Notes under the pieces: generated by a model
What the model was told of the DNA's origin: nothing
What the model saw: only the letters and a program-made list of their open reading frames with translations
The model's database searches: none
From: Euryarchaeota archaeon UBA39
GTDB taxonomy: Archaea; Thermoplasmatota; Poseidoniia; Poseidoniales; Thalassarchaeaceae
Direction of reading: 5' to 3'
Assembly (NCBI GenBank): GCA_002503045.1
Contig: DAQW01000119.1
Span: 1 to 20,557, forward strand
DNA length: 20,557 nt
Made by a program: the position numbers and the translations under genes
Part shown: piece by piece, positions 6,417-15,200 of the stretch
How positions within the stretch are numbered: the stretch's first letter is position 1
Layout of the letters: every line of letters starts with the position of its first letter

Positions 6417-7637
6417 ATGAACCTCTCAGACCACACAATCAATATGACAACCGGATGGAATGGTCCGTGCTGGTTCATTCCAGGACCTACTTGGCTAACA
6501 ACTGCTGTTTTGAATGGACTTGCAACTCCTACAATGACTCATAGAAGTCCAGAATTCAAAGTTGTGATGGCCGAATTACATGGGAGGCTAAGACACTCGT
6601 TCGCATTATCTCCCACTAGCACTGAGATGGGTCAACAATCCCAAGAAGGCGAAGATGGATATTCTGTAGTCGTAGTTTCTGGTTCAGGTACTGCAGCTAT
6701 GGAGATGGTAATTGCCAATCGTTTCGGTCCCGAGGATAGGGTTTTGGTCCCAACCAATGGGAAGTTTGGTGAGAGAGTTGCCCAGATATGTGAAAATTTC
6801 ACTAGTGTTACTCATCTCAAGGGAGAATGGGGGCGAGCATTTGATCTTGAAGAGATTGAAACTATTCTATCAACAGGTGAATTTGATGCTCTAGCAATCT
6901 GTCATAATGAAACATCAACAGGAATCACTCAAGATGCTGAAGCACTAGGAAAAATCACACAAAAACATGGAGTTCCATTTATCCTTGATGGGATAACTTC
7001 TGTAGGAGGGTTGCCGGTACATCCTGAATCATGGAATGCCGAGGCAGTTGTTGTAGGTGGACAAAAATGCACCGCTGGCCCTTCTGGAATTTCTGCTGTA
7101 GCAATATCTGAATCCTATGTCCAAAAAATGATTGAGAATAGAAATAACCATGACAGTTCTCAAGTGTATTATCTTGATTTAGTTCAAGCACTAAAGAAAG
7201 CCGCTGATGATCAAACACCTTGGACTCCAGCAATTAACCTCTGTACAGGGTGGGTGGCTGCATTAAGAGAACAGGACGAGGAAGGAATTGAGAATAGATG
7301 GCATCGATGTGAAATGCTCGCAAAGGGTATTCGAAATCTATTCACAGAAATAGGATTTGAATTATTTGCGGACGAAAATCAACGATCTAATACTGTTACA
7401 GCCATACTCTACCCCGAACCAGAATGGGGAGAAGAATGGAGAAGGTGGATGGCAGTCGAGAAAGATACTCACGTTATTGGTGGACAAGACCATCTCAAAG
7501 GAAGAATCTTCAGAGTAGGTTCAATGGGAGTTACCTCAAAGGAAGAAATGATTGAAGGATGCAAAAGAATGATTGAAGGATTCAGGCACTTCGGAAGAAC
7601 CATTCCTGAGATAGATGTTGAAAGTTTTTTTAGGTGA
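6417..7637 (+). CDS. Class V PLP-dependent aminotransferase (serine/alanine-glyoxylate type)
   Basis: Predicted cytoplasmic transaminase of fold type I, class V. Key features, counted from the ATG at 6417: FIPGPT (20-25), the usual opening motif of alanine-glyoxylate/serine-pyruvate aminotransferases; the glycine-rich phosphate-binding region SGSGTAAME (88-96); HNETSTG (163-169); D191, expected to contact the pyridine nitrogen; and K217 in GGQKCTAGPSG, the expected Schiff-base lysine. At 406 residues it is slightly long for the class. Substrate is uncertain: serine, alanine, glyoxylate or phosphoserine partners all occur in this class. Three in-frame ATGs exist (6378, 6417, 6444); none has a clear ribosome-binding site. 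I chose 6417 because AT-rich sequence at 6388-6398 lies near -25, but 6444 would place FIPGP closest to its usual distance from the N-terminus. The deoC start follows its stop by four bases. Confidence 0.88.
   Translation: MNLSDHTINMTTGWNGPCWFIPGPTWLTTAVLNGLATPTMTHRSPEFKVVMAELHGRLRHSFALSPTSTEMGQQSQEGEDGYSVVVVSGSGTAAMEMVIANRFGPEDRVLVPTNGKFGERVAQICENFTSVTHLKGEWGRAFDLEEIETILSTGEFDALAICHNETSTGITQDAEALGKITQKHGVPFILDGITSVGGLPVHPESWNAEAVVVGGQKCTAGPSGISAVAISESYVQKMIENRNNHDSSQVYYLDLVQALKKAADDQTPWTPAINLCTGWVAALREQDEEGIENRWHRCEMLAKGIRNLFTEIGFELFADENQRSNTVTAILYPEPEWGEEWRRWMAVEKDTHVIGGQDHLKGRIFRVGSMGVTSKEEMIEGCKRMIEGFRHFGRTIPEIDVESFFR
7632..7637 (+). promoter_or_regulatory. Shine-Dalgarno-like site of deoC
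   Basis: AGGTGA overlaps the aminotransferase stop codon and ends four bases before the ATG at 7642. It supports that start rather than the in-frame ATG at 7615, and suggests coupled translation of the two genes. Confidence 0.5.
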
Positions 7638-7641
7638 AGAA

Positions 7642-8355
7642 ATGGATTCTAGAAATCTGGCTAAATTTGCTCTAAAGCACTTGGATTTCACTCTACTTAA
7701 TCCAGATGCAGATGAGAATCAAATTTCTGAATTTCTTGAAAGAGCACAAAAATGGAGACCTGCAGCTGTATGTGTACTACCTTCACAAGTATCTAGGGCA
7801 AGAGAAATGTTAGACTCTGAAATTAGGGTAGCTTCAGCCGCGGGGTGCTTCCCAGATCCTAATGGAGACATCAACAAACGAATAAGCGATATAAAAATCG
7901 CAATACAAGGTGGTGCAGATGAAATTGATATTGTAATGGATTTTGAAGCAATGATGGATCTTCGGCCAGGAGAGGCAAGGGCCACATTACAGCAATTAAT
8001 CGGAGCATGTGATGGATTAATTGTGAAAGTAATTCTTGAGACTAGTTGCTTAGATTTGGAAGAACTAGAAGATGCTGCTAGAATCGCAATCGAGTGTGGG
8101 GCGAATTTTCTGAAATCTAGTACAGGAAAGCGAGGAGGTTGTACGCCTCTGGTTGCAGAAATATTGGCAGAAATAGCCCAAGAAAATGGAGAAGTTGGAG
8201 TGAAAATATCCGGTGGCATTCGTACTCTAGAAGATCTCAAAGCCAATTTAGATTCGATGGAAAAATCTCTTGAAATTAATTCATTAGGTCCCGAACGTTT
8301 TAGAATTGGAGCATCGGGTCTTCTTAATCCAATAGAAGAATTGCTTGACACATAA
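7642..8355 (+). CDS. deoC: Deoxyribose-phosphate aldolase DeoC
   Basis: Reversibly cleaves 2-deoxyribose 5-phosphate to glyceraldehyde 3-phosphate and acetaldehyde, as part of deoxynucleoside breakdown. The 237-residue TIM-barrel protein carries the family markers in order: LDFTLL near the start (14-19), CVLPSQV (44-50), GCFPDP (68-73), GADEIDIVMD (91-100, with D96 at the position of the catalytic Asp), VKVILET (128-134), K158 in NFLKSSTGK (the Schiff-base lysine), and K188 in GVKISGGIR (the second catalytic lysine). Nothing essential is missing. The chosen ATG at 7642 lies four bases after the aminotransferase stop with AGGTGA upstream; an earlier ATG at 7615 would overlap the previous gene and shows no support. 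Likely cotranscribed with the aminotransferase, although no metabolic link between them is obvious. Confidence 0.95.
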   Translation: MDSRNLAKFALKHLDFTLLNPDADENQISEFLERAQKWRPAAVCVLPSQVSRAREMLDSEIRVASAAGCFPDPNGDINKRISDIKIAIQGGADEIDIVMDFEAMMDLRPGEARATLQQLIGACDGLIVKVILETSCLDLEELEDAARIAIECGANFLKSSTGKRGGCTPLVAEILAEIAQENGEVGVKISGGIRTLEDLKANLDSMEKSLEINSLGPERFRIGASGLLNPIEELLDT

Positions 8356-8415
8356 TTTTCATTTCAACACACATGAATCGGTTGACTTGATAGACGAAAC
8401 CTGCTACCACCACAT

Positions 8416-9939
8416 ATGGCGGACAAGGTTCGAGGTCTCAAAGAGGAGTCTGAACCTACAACATCTATTCTCGATAATATCATGATAAAAACCGGAATGG
8501 ATCTGACAACCTTTACCCGAAAAGAAACCTACCAAGCCTTAGGAATAAGCATTATTCTATTCTCTTTAATTGCTTATGCTGGCCTCTCAGTTTTTGGTAT
8601 TTCGTCCTCAATGTTTTCACAGAGTGGAGAATCAATACCAATTGATGAACTTGAATTTCAAACTCTAAATCGCACTGGAATTGAAGAAAGCATCACCAAT
8701 GAAACAGGCTGGTTTCGACTTAGTGAACATCAAGGGAAAGTAATCGTCCTCGACATGATGGCACATGATTGCTCCAATTGCCATGGTGTTCAAGCAAGAA
8801 TCGAAGACAAAATGAATCAATGGCATGAATTAAGCGAAGAACGTGAACTAATCATTATTGGATATGGGTCATACTATGGTGAGTCACTGGAATATCTAAA
8901 TCAATCAGGAGGAGAGTATTCTGTACCACTTTATGCTACCGGACTGGGGAATCCTACTGCAGCAATAGTAAATGGAACAGAAAGGGCGGACCCAAATCGA
9001 TTATTCACACCTGGAGGCACTGGAGTAATTCCAGTAGTAATGGTCATAGATACTGAAGGTTACATTATAGCAAGTGAATCGTCATCAACACCTGCTCAAG
9101 GATGGGGGTCATTCGACGAAGCTATTGAAACGGCAATGACTGGAACAGTATCAGAAATGGAACAACTTCGAACTTTTGGAGTTCAAGAAATTGACCAATC
9201 AATGACAGGGATTATTTTCCTTGGTGCGATGTTATCGATTCTGGTCTACTTTTCTCCATGTGCGTTTCCTGTGCTTCCTGGATTTATTTCGTATTATCTT
9301 ACCCTGGGAGCGAGAGAAGATGAACTAGTAGAATCAGGGAAATTGAAAGGAGGGATGCCGGGCCCAGTTGTAATTGGCGGATTGTCAGGTTTAGGGATGT
9401 GGACATTCTTTGCTTTCATCGGAATTATTGCTTGGATAATGGGTAAAAGTTTTGCAACCTCAGGAATCATTCATGACATCGCAATTTTCATCGCAGCATT
9501 ACTATTGATTCTTGGTTTCTTCATGTTGACTGGTGGGACTAGTCATCTAATGTCGTGGGTTCAACGTTTAGTGGAACGATTCTCAACAACTGAAATGGAT
9601 GATACATTTACTCCACGGAGGAATATGTATCTTTACGGAATAGGATATGCTGCAGCGAGTATAGATTGTACGGCTGCCGCTGTTTTACCATTCATTGGAT
9701 ACTTAGCAACTATTGGAGGAAATGCAGTTTTATTTGGGCTAGGATCATTGATGATTGGTCTTCTAATCCTAATGGTAGCAGTGGTTTCTTTGGTAGGATA
9801 TGGGAGGCAGCAAGCAATTGGTTTCCTGAGGCGAGCGACTGGAATGATCAAATTAATTGGAGCTTGGATGATGATGATGGCTGGAGCAGGTCTTCTGTTC
9901 TACCTAACAAATACTGATGTAGTTGCAACCCTATTCTAA
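8416..9939 (+). CDS. Thioredoxin-like/CcdA fusion membrane protein (DsbD-like redox transporter)
   Basis: Predicted to carry reducing electrons across the membrane to extracytoplasmic disulfides. Domain order over 507 residues: short cytoplasmic N-terminus; one transmembrane helix (about 41-60); an extracytoplasmic thioredoxin-like domain (about 75-245) with the active pair C119-S-N-C122 and a cis-proline candidate P206 in GVIPVVMVID; then a six-helix CcdA/DsbD transmembrane domain (about 262-500). The CcdA domain has C282 in FSPCAFPVLPG, the classic first-helix motif, and C418 in SIDCTAAAVLPF, the expected partner although without the usual preceding proline. The order thioredoxin-then-CcdA is the reverse of bacterial DsbD, where the soluble thioredoxin domain is C-terminal. 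No Shine-Dalgarno site precedes the ATG; the 60-base gap after deoC may hold its own promoter. gcvT follows after 43 bases. Confidence 0.88.
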   Translation: MADKVRGLKEESEPTTSILDNIMIKTGMDLTTFTRKETYQALGISIILFSLIAYAGLSVFGISSSMFSQSGESIPIDELEFQTLNRTGIEESITNETGWFRLSEHQGKVIVLDMMAHDCSNCHGVQARIEDKMNQWHELSEERELIIIGYGSYYGESLEYLNQSGGEYSVPLYATGLGNPTAAIVNGTERADPNRLFTPGGTGVIPVVMVIDTEGYIIASESSSTPAQGWGSFDEAIETAMTGTVSEMEQLRTFGVQEIDQSMTGIIFLGAMLSILVYFSPCAFPVLPGFISYYLTLGAREDELVESGKLKGGMPGPVVIGGLSGLGMWTFFAFIGIIAWIMGKSFATSGIIHDIAIFIAALLLILGFFMLTGGTSHLMSWVQRLVERFSTTEMDDTFTPRRNMYLYGIGYAAASIDCTAAAVLPFIGYLATIGGNAVLFGLGSLMIGLLILMVAVVSLVGYGRQQAIGFLRRATGMIKLIGAWMMMMAGAGLLFYLTNTDVVATLF

Positions 9940-9982
9940 ATACATTAGAAGCAATCAAGACCCGTCTAACTAGGGAAACCCC

Positions 9983-11125
9983 ATGGATGAGCCGGTAAGG
10001 ACTGCTTTGTATCCCGCCCATGTTCGTTGGAACGGAAATATGGTGGATTTTCATGGTTTTGAACTACCCATCTGGTATTCATCAATGCTTGAAGAGCACC
10101 ACGCAACTAGAACCAATGCGGGTCTTTTCGATGTTTCACACATGGGATCATTTCGTTTCAAAGGTGAAGGAGTCGCCAAATGGTTAGATTCTATGGGAAC
10201 ACAACGAGCAAGTAAATTCTCTTCGGGAAGATGTGGATATACTCATTTCCTTGATTCAGAAGGCACAATTATTGACGATATGATTTTTGCAATTGTTTCT
10301 GAAACCGAAATACTGGGAGTTCCTAACGCATCAATGGTCCCCATAATGTGGAAATGGATGAATGATCACTTACCCTCTGATGGCAGTATCACAATTGAAG
10401 ACTTATCACCAGATACCTGCATTTTAGCTCTTCAAGGACCTTCTTCTCCAGAAATCTGTGAGGCAGTACTAGGTATTGAGAATGTAGTTGGGCATTTTCG
10501 CTGGCAACAAATTAAACCAAATGAATTAGGAATTGAAGGATGGATTCAAGGAACAGGATATACTGGAGAAAGAGGTTTTGAAATTTTCATCCCCAATAAT
10601 CAAGCAGAAACACTCTGGGAAGGGCTACTTTCTACTCAAAGTGATTCAGGAATTGTCCCAGTAGGATTGGGTGCACGGGATACTTTGAGAATGGAGAAGG
10701 GTTACTTGTTATCTGGACAAGATTTCTCTTGGGACGGGTTAGGGGAGAAAACACCTGAACCATTTCCCCAAGGTTTCCTTATTAGAGGGACTATCGAAAC
10801 TAATGTCCCATTCGGATTGGATTTAGAACACGAATTTTTAGGTAAGCAAAAAATGATTGAACGCGGAAACTCAGGGGCAAAATGGAGAGGTATGAGGGTC
10901 CTAGATAAAGGGCCGTTTCCAAGAACTGGTTCTCCTGTCTACAAAGATGATTCCACTGATTCCCCCATTGGGTGGATTACCAGCGGAGGCCCAAGCCCTA
11001 CATTGGGAAGAGTAGGAATAGGCATAGGATACCTACAAGATGTAGAAGAGGGAGATAGTGTAATCATTGCTCCAAACCCAAAAAGGCGATTGAGAGCAGA
11101 AGTAGTTCGAATGCCATTCTTGTGA
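9983..11125 (+). CDS. gcvT: Aminomethyltransferase, glycine cleavage system T protein
   Basis: Transfers the methylene group from aminomethyl-lipoyl H protein to tetrahydrofolate and releases ammonia during glycine breakdown. The 380-residue protein matches GcvT along its length: a folate-binding N-terminal half with MVDFHGFELPIWY (20-32), GLFDVSHMG (47-55), Asp pair D98-D99 in GTIIDDM (the position of the catalytic Asp), the GYTGERGFEIF segment, LGARDTLRMEKGYLLSGQD, and a C-terminal GWITSGGPSPTLGRVGIGIGYL segment like the family's ITSG-SP motif. Length and motifs favour GcvT over the shorter folate-binding paralogue YgfZ. The genes for H and P proteins are not in the window, so this is an isolated T gene here. 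The ATG at 9983 has only a weak purine tract upstream. Confidence 0.93.
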   Translation: MDEPVRTALYPAHVRWNGNMVDFHGFELPIWYSSMLEEHHATRTNAGLFDVSHMGSFRFKGEGVAKWLDSMGTQRASKFSSGRCGYTHFLDSEGTIIDDMIFAIVSETEILGVPNASMVPIMWKWMNDHLPSDGSITIEDLSPDTCILALQGPSSPEICEAVLGIENVVGHFRWQQIKPNELGIEGWIQGTGYTGERGFEIFIPNNQAETLWEGLLSTQSDSGIVPVGLGARDTLRMEKGYLLSGQDFSWDGLGEKTPEPFPQGFLIRGTIETNVPFGLDLEHEFLGKQKMIERGNSGAKWRGMRVLDKGPFPRTGSPVYKDDSTDSPIGWITSGGPSPTLGRVGIGIGYLQDVEEGDSVIIAPNPKRRLRAEVVRMPFL

Positions 11126-11142
11126 TTTATTTTCTGCACGGG

Positions 11143-11150
11143 ATTAAATT
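11143..11150 (+). promoter_or_regulatory. TATA-like element of the EF-hand gene
   Basis: ATTAAATT is centred about 25 bases before the ATG at 11172 and no Shine-Dalgarno site is present. This is the spacing expected for a leaderless archaeal transcript starting at or next to the start codon. Confidence 0.45.
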
Positions 11151-11171
11151 CCGCCACCTTCTCGCACAATC

Positions 11172-12179
11172 ATGAGTGGCGCATGGGATTCACAAGTTGA
11201 TGCAATGGCAGATACTATTGAAGAGATGGTTAGGTCAGGAAAAGGAGAAGTTTCCGAGTTTAGGGGAACTGCTAACGATACTATTGCTAAGGTCGGTAGT
11301 GCACTACCTGAAAAAGTTAGACAAGGACTTCATGTGCGACTAAATGCACGACTCGATGCATTAGAGGCTGAAGTCAATGCTAGAATAGATCAAGCTGCTA
11401 GTATTGCTGCCGAAGAATCAAAACAAGTTCTTGATGGAGCAATGATGCAATTTATCCAGACAATGAAAGGGCTACCTGCTGATGAATTGACTCAACTCTT
11501 CTCTTTCATTGACAAGGATAGAGATGGAACAATCAATCAAGAGGAATTCGGGCAATTTGTTGCTACAACTCTACCTCCAGGCACCGTTATTCCACCTGCT
11601 GCAATCGCTTTAGGTTTCCAAGTTTTGGACACAGATAGAACCGGATCATTATCCGTTTCGGATATTTTAGGAACTCAAGGTGAAGTGATTTCTACAGCAG
11701 CAAAAATTGTTGCAGAAGAAATGAAAGAGGATCATGCGCCTATTGAAGAAGAAACAATCGAAGTTGTTGAAGAAGAAACAATCGAAGTTGTTGAAGAAGA
11801 ACATACAGTAGAAACTGTCGAAGAATCATATGAATCAGAAATTAGTATAATGGATAGTGAAACCATTTCATCTAGACTTTCAGAAGCAAGATTTTCTTCA
11901 GAGAAAACTAGGATTATCGAATCTATGAAAGGAAATTCGGTTGAATTTGATGCCACAATTAATCGAATTCGTACTGAAGAGGGCCCCAATAGGCCAATGG
12001 AAGTCGAAGTCACTGCAAATAACGGCACCGACTACATCATTTCCATCGATACGTCCAAGGTAGGTGAAATGCCCAATGCCATAGAAAAGGCAAAGGGTTC
12101 TGTACAGATTAAGGGATCAGTTCTAGGATTCAATATGGCTAGAAATTGTGTAACAATTGATATTTCTGCAATTGAATAA
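11172..12179 (+). CDS. EF-hand calcium-binding cytoplasmic protein with coiled coil
   Basis: A 335-residue protein without signal peptide or membrane segment. Residues 45-100 look like an amphipathic helical/coiled-coil region. An EF-hand pair follows: loop 1, D114-K-D-R-D-G-T-I-N-Q-E-E125, is canonical at all ligand positions; loop 2, D153-T-D-R-T-G-S-L-S-V-S-D164, has Thr at position 5 and Asp instead of Glu at position 12, so it should bind calcium less well or prefer magnesium. Residues 189-220 are a very acidic linker containing a perfect duplication of EETIEVVE. The C-terminal 90 residues (about 245-335) form a compact strand-rich domain that I cannot name; it could be an OB-like fold. 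It directly precedes two calcium-repeat surface proteins, suggesting but not proving a linked calcium role. Function unknown. Confidence 0.88.
   Translation: MSGAWDSQVDAMADTIEEMVRSGKGEVSEFRGTANDTIAKVGSALPEKVRQGLHVRLNARLDALEAEVNARIDQAASIAAEESKQVLDGAMMQFIQTMKGLPADELTQLFSFIDKDRDGTINQEEFGQFVATTLPPGTVIPPAAIALGFQVLDTDRTGSLSVSDILGTQGEVISTAAKIVAEEMKEDHAPIEEETIEVVEEETIEVVEEEHTVETVEESYESEISIMDSETISSRLSEARFSSEKTRIIESMKGNSVEFDATINRIRTEEGPNRPMEVEVTANNGTDYIISIDTSKVGEMPNAIEKAKGSVQIKGSVLGFNMARNCVTIDISAIE
11743..11801 (+). repeat. 24-bp in-frame tandem repeat (2.5 copies) within EF-hand gene
   Basis: Two identical 24-base units at 11743-11766 and 11767-11790 are followed by the first 11 bases of a third (11791-11801). 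They encode the duplicated acidic octapeptide EETIEVVE. Perfect identity suggests a recent slippage event; because the period is a multiple of three, copy changes would alter linker length without shifting frame. Confidence 0.9.
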
Positions 12180-12200
12180 TGCACCCTGATGGGATGGGTC

Positions 12201-12210
12201 TATCTATCTA
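12201..12210 (+). promoter_or_regulatory. TATA-like element of first TSP3 surface-protein gene
   Basis: TATCTATCTA is centred about 25 bases before the ATG at 12230, and no Shine-Dalgarno site precedes that ATG. The gap of 50 bases after the EF-hand gene therefore probably contains a separate promoter. Confidence 0.4.
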
Positions 12211-12229
12211 CACCTTTTCGTAATGAATC

Positions 12230-15200
12230 ATGAGCAAGCAACGCCTCTCACTAGTGCTTGTTTTTCTGCTACTCGGGATGCCATTCTCTAACTCATTTAT
12301 CCCAACAGAAAATCATCTAACTCCGTTAATAGATGAGGATTCATTCTTTTCTACTGGAAATACTACTGATTGGGCAGTATTAATGACAAAAAATGCAGGT
12401 ACACAAGGTGGACCAAATAATGAAAATTGGGTAAAAATTACAGATGTTATCGTAGACCATAATGACGATATTTACGCAGTTGGAGCATTCTACAATAACG
12501 TAACAATAGGATCTAGTAATTGGGACGAAGGTAGGTCTACTGGATTTATAGCTAAATTCGATGACCAAGGAAATTCATTATGGGAATTAAAAATCGAAGC
12601 ACCTCAAGGAAGTACGGATCCCACTTCAGAAATTAGAACAATAGATGTAGATAATGCTGGTAGAATATATGTTGGTGGATGGATGTGTGGAGCGTCTACA
12701 TTTACCATGACTAGTGGATGTGGTTGGTGGCAAAATTGGGGAGGATTTGTTGCTAAAGTCTCACCCATGGGGACCTTTGAATGGGGAGTCTCAATAGATG
12801 GCGCAAATGGATATGATGCAGTCAATGACGTAGCAATTAGATCAGATGGCCATGTTTGGGCTGTTGGATTCTTCAGAGATTCAGCGTTTTTCGAAGGAGA
12901 TTCATACAATACTTCTGGACAATATGACGGATTTGTAGGATTGATTAATACTACTTCTTCTGATTTTGAATGGGTACGAACAATAGGGAGTCAAAGCCAC
13001 AATGAAGGAGATAATGCAACTGCTGTTATCGTAGATTCAGATGACAATGCACTCATTGTAGGTTCTTATTCTGATAATGCAGGAGGGACTTTTGGAGCCA
13101 CACAAATCATGCCAGTAGGGAAACCAACAGCAACATATGTCCTAAATTTATCATCATCTAATACTGTAAATTGGGTAGCCAGTGGAGCAGGGAGTCAGAA
13201 TGGAGAACCATCTGTTGGAATGGACATATTAATTGCAGATGATGGGAAATATTACGTCACTGGAGGAATGTCTGGATTAACTACTTTCGATAGTTTAAGC
13301 ACTGGTTCACCTCTACAAATTGTAGGGAATGGAACAAGCGTCCACACATATATCGCTAAAATCGAGACAGATGGAGATTGGAATTATGTCCGCCGCTCAG
13401 ATAGTCCAAACGGATTCAATACGCCCTCCTCTCAAATTCCTCAAAATATGAGAATGGGACAAAACGGAATGATCATCATCACGGGCCAATATGATGCTCC
13501 ATATGGTCACCCCCTCTCATCCACAAAATTCGGAAATATCGAGTTAGTTGATGGATACATGGGTGGATATCTAGCCGGTTTCAATATTCAATCTGCTTCA
13601 TGGGCTTGGGCAACTGACTTTGGTAGTGGAGGAGATAATGACGTAGGGACAGGAGTAGGAGTTCTTTCAGATGGAAGGATTGTAACTTCTATTCATGCTT
13701 GTTCAAAGGGGCCTTGTTATGCAGATGTAGATGGTGTACAGTATAACATCCCATCATGGGAGGGAGGAAGTGGCATCTTATGGGTATCATATCCAGACTC
13801 AGACAGCGACAATATTCCTGACAAAGATGACAATTGTGATTTAGATGCTAATCCCACTCAATCCGACATAGACCAAGATAATGATGGAGATGCATGTGAC
13901 AATGATTTAGATGGAGATGGAATTGAAAATTTCTATGATTCTTGTGATGGTCCATCAACAAATTGGGATGCTTCAATCTGGACGAATGATAGAGACCAAG
14001 ATGGATGCAGAGATGCAGACGAAGATAAAGATGATGATGGAGATGGAATCGAAGACGTTTACGATGACTGTAATTCACCCAATACTGTGCATAATTGGAG
14101 TTCCACGCCAGTTTCAGACTACGATTCTGATGGATGCAAAGACTCCGAAGAAGATGACGATGATGATTCAGATGGAGTCCTAGATATTTCTGATTCTTGC
14201 CCCAGTAATCCTTCTTGGAAGAACTGGACTAGTAACCAATCAAGCGATCATGACGGAGATGGATGTAATGACGTTGGAGAAGATTTAGACGATGACAATG
14301 ATCAACGTCCAGATAATTCTGATTCTTGTCCAACAGGAGAAACCGGTTGGACTTCTGAAATTTCATTTGATTACGATCAAGATGGTTGTAAAGACTCTAC
14401 TGAAGATTTAGATGATGATGGAGATTCAGTACCCGACTTTGTCGACTTATGTAATCCACCAGGAGCTACAGGGTGGACCAGTTTAGACCCCACAGACAAT
14501 GATGGTGACGGATGTAGGGATTCTGACGAAGATTCGGATGATGATAATGATGGAATAGATGATTCAAATGATGCCTGTCCAGATGGAGTTAGTGGGTGGA
14601 CTAGTAATCCTTCAACTGATAATGATGGAGATGGATGTAAGGACTTAGGCGCAGATAATGGAGGGTTTGGAGAAGATACTGATGACGATGGTGACCAAAT
14701 TCTTGATTCTGCACCCGATATGTGCCCACAGGGAGCAACTGATTGGATTTCCACCTTTGCTACAGATTTTGATCGTGATGGGTGTAAAGATGATGGAGAG
14801 GATTCTGATGATGATGGAGATGGATTCTACGAAGATAACGGAGAAGATGAATGCCCAAACACTCCAGTAGGCGAATCTGTTGACATTAAGGGTTGTTCAG
14901 CTGGGCAAGCAGATACTGATGGTGATTTGATACTTGATGCTAATGACCAATGTCCAAATGAAGACGCAAGAAACTTCGACACAAATCTTGATGGATGTAT
15001 AGACGATACAGATGGTGATGGCATTAATGATGCCAACGATGATTGCCCAACTGTTAATGCAGATAATACAGGGGTTTCTTCCCAAATAGGAGATGGATGT
15101 ACAATTACTGAACGGGATGACGATGGTGACGGAATCCCAGGAGATATGGATGCAATTGCTGGAAGTGACATATGTCCATTGACCGCTACAGGGGCATCCA

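Noticed and set aside
7719..8351. 210-codon frame antisense to deoC
   Set aside because: deoC has every catalytic motif on the plus strand; the antisense product is Ser/Ile/Pro-rich with no domain and no start signal, as expected for a mirror frame.
14377..14754. 125-codon frame antisense to the TSP3 array, and similar ones at 13848-14078, 14827-15201 and 18312-18545
   Set aside because: Their Ser/Pro- or His/Leu-rich repetitive sequences are reverse readings of the GAT/GGA repeats, not independent proteins.
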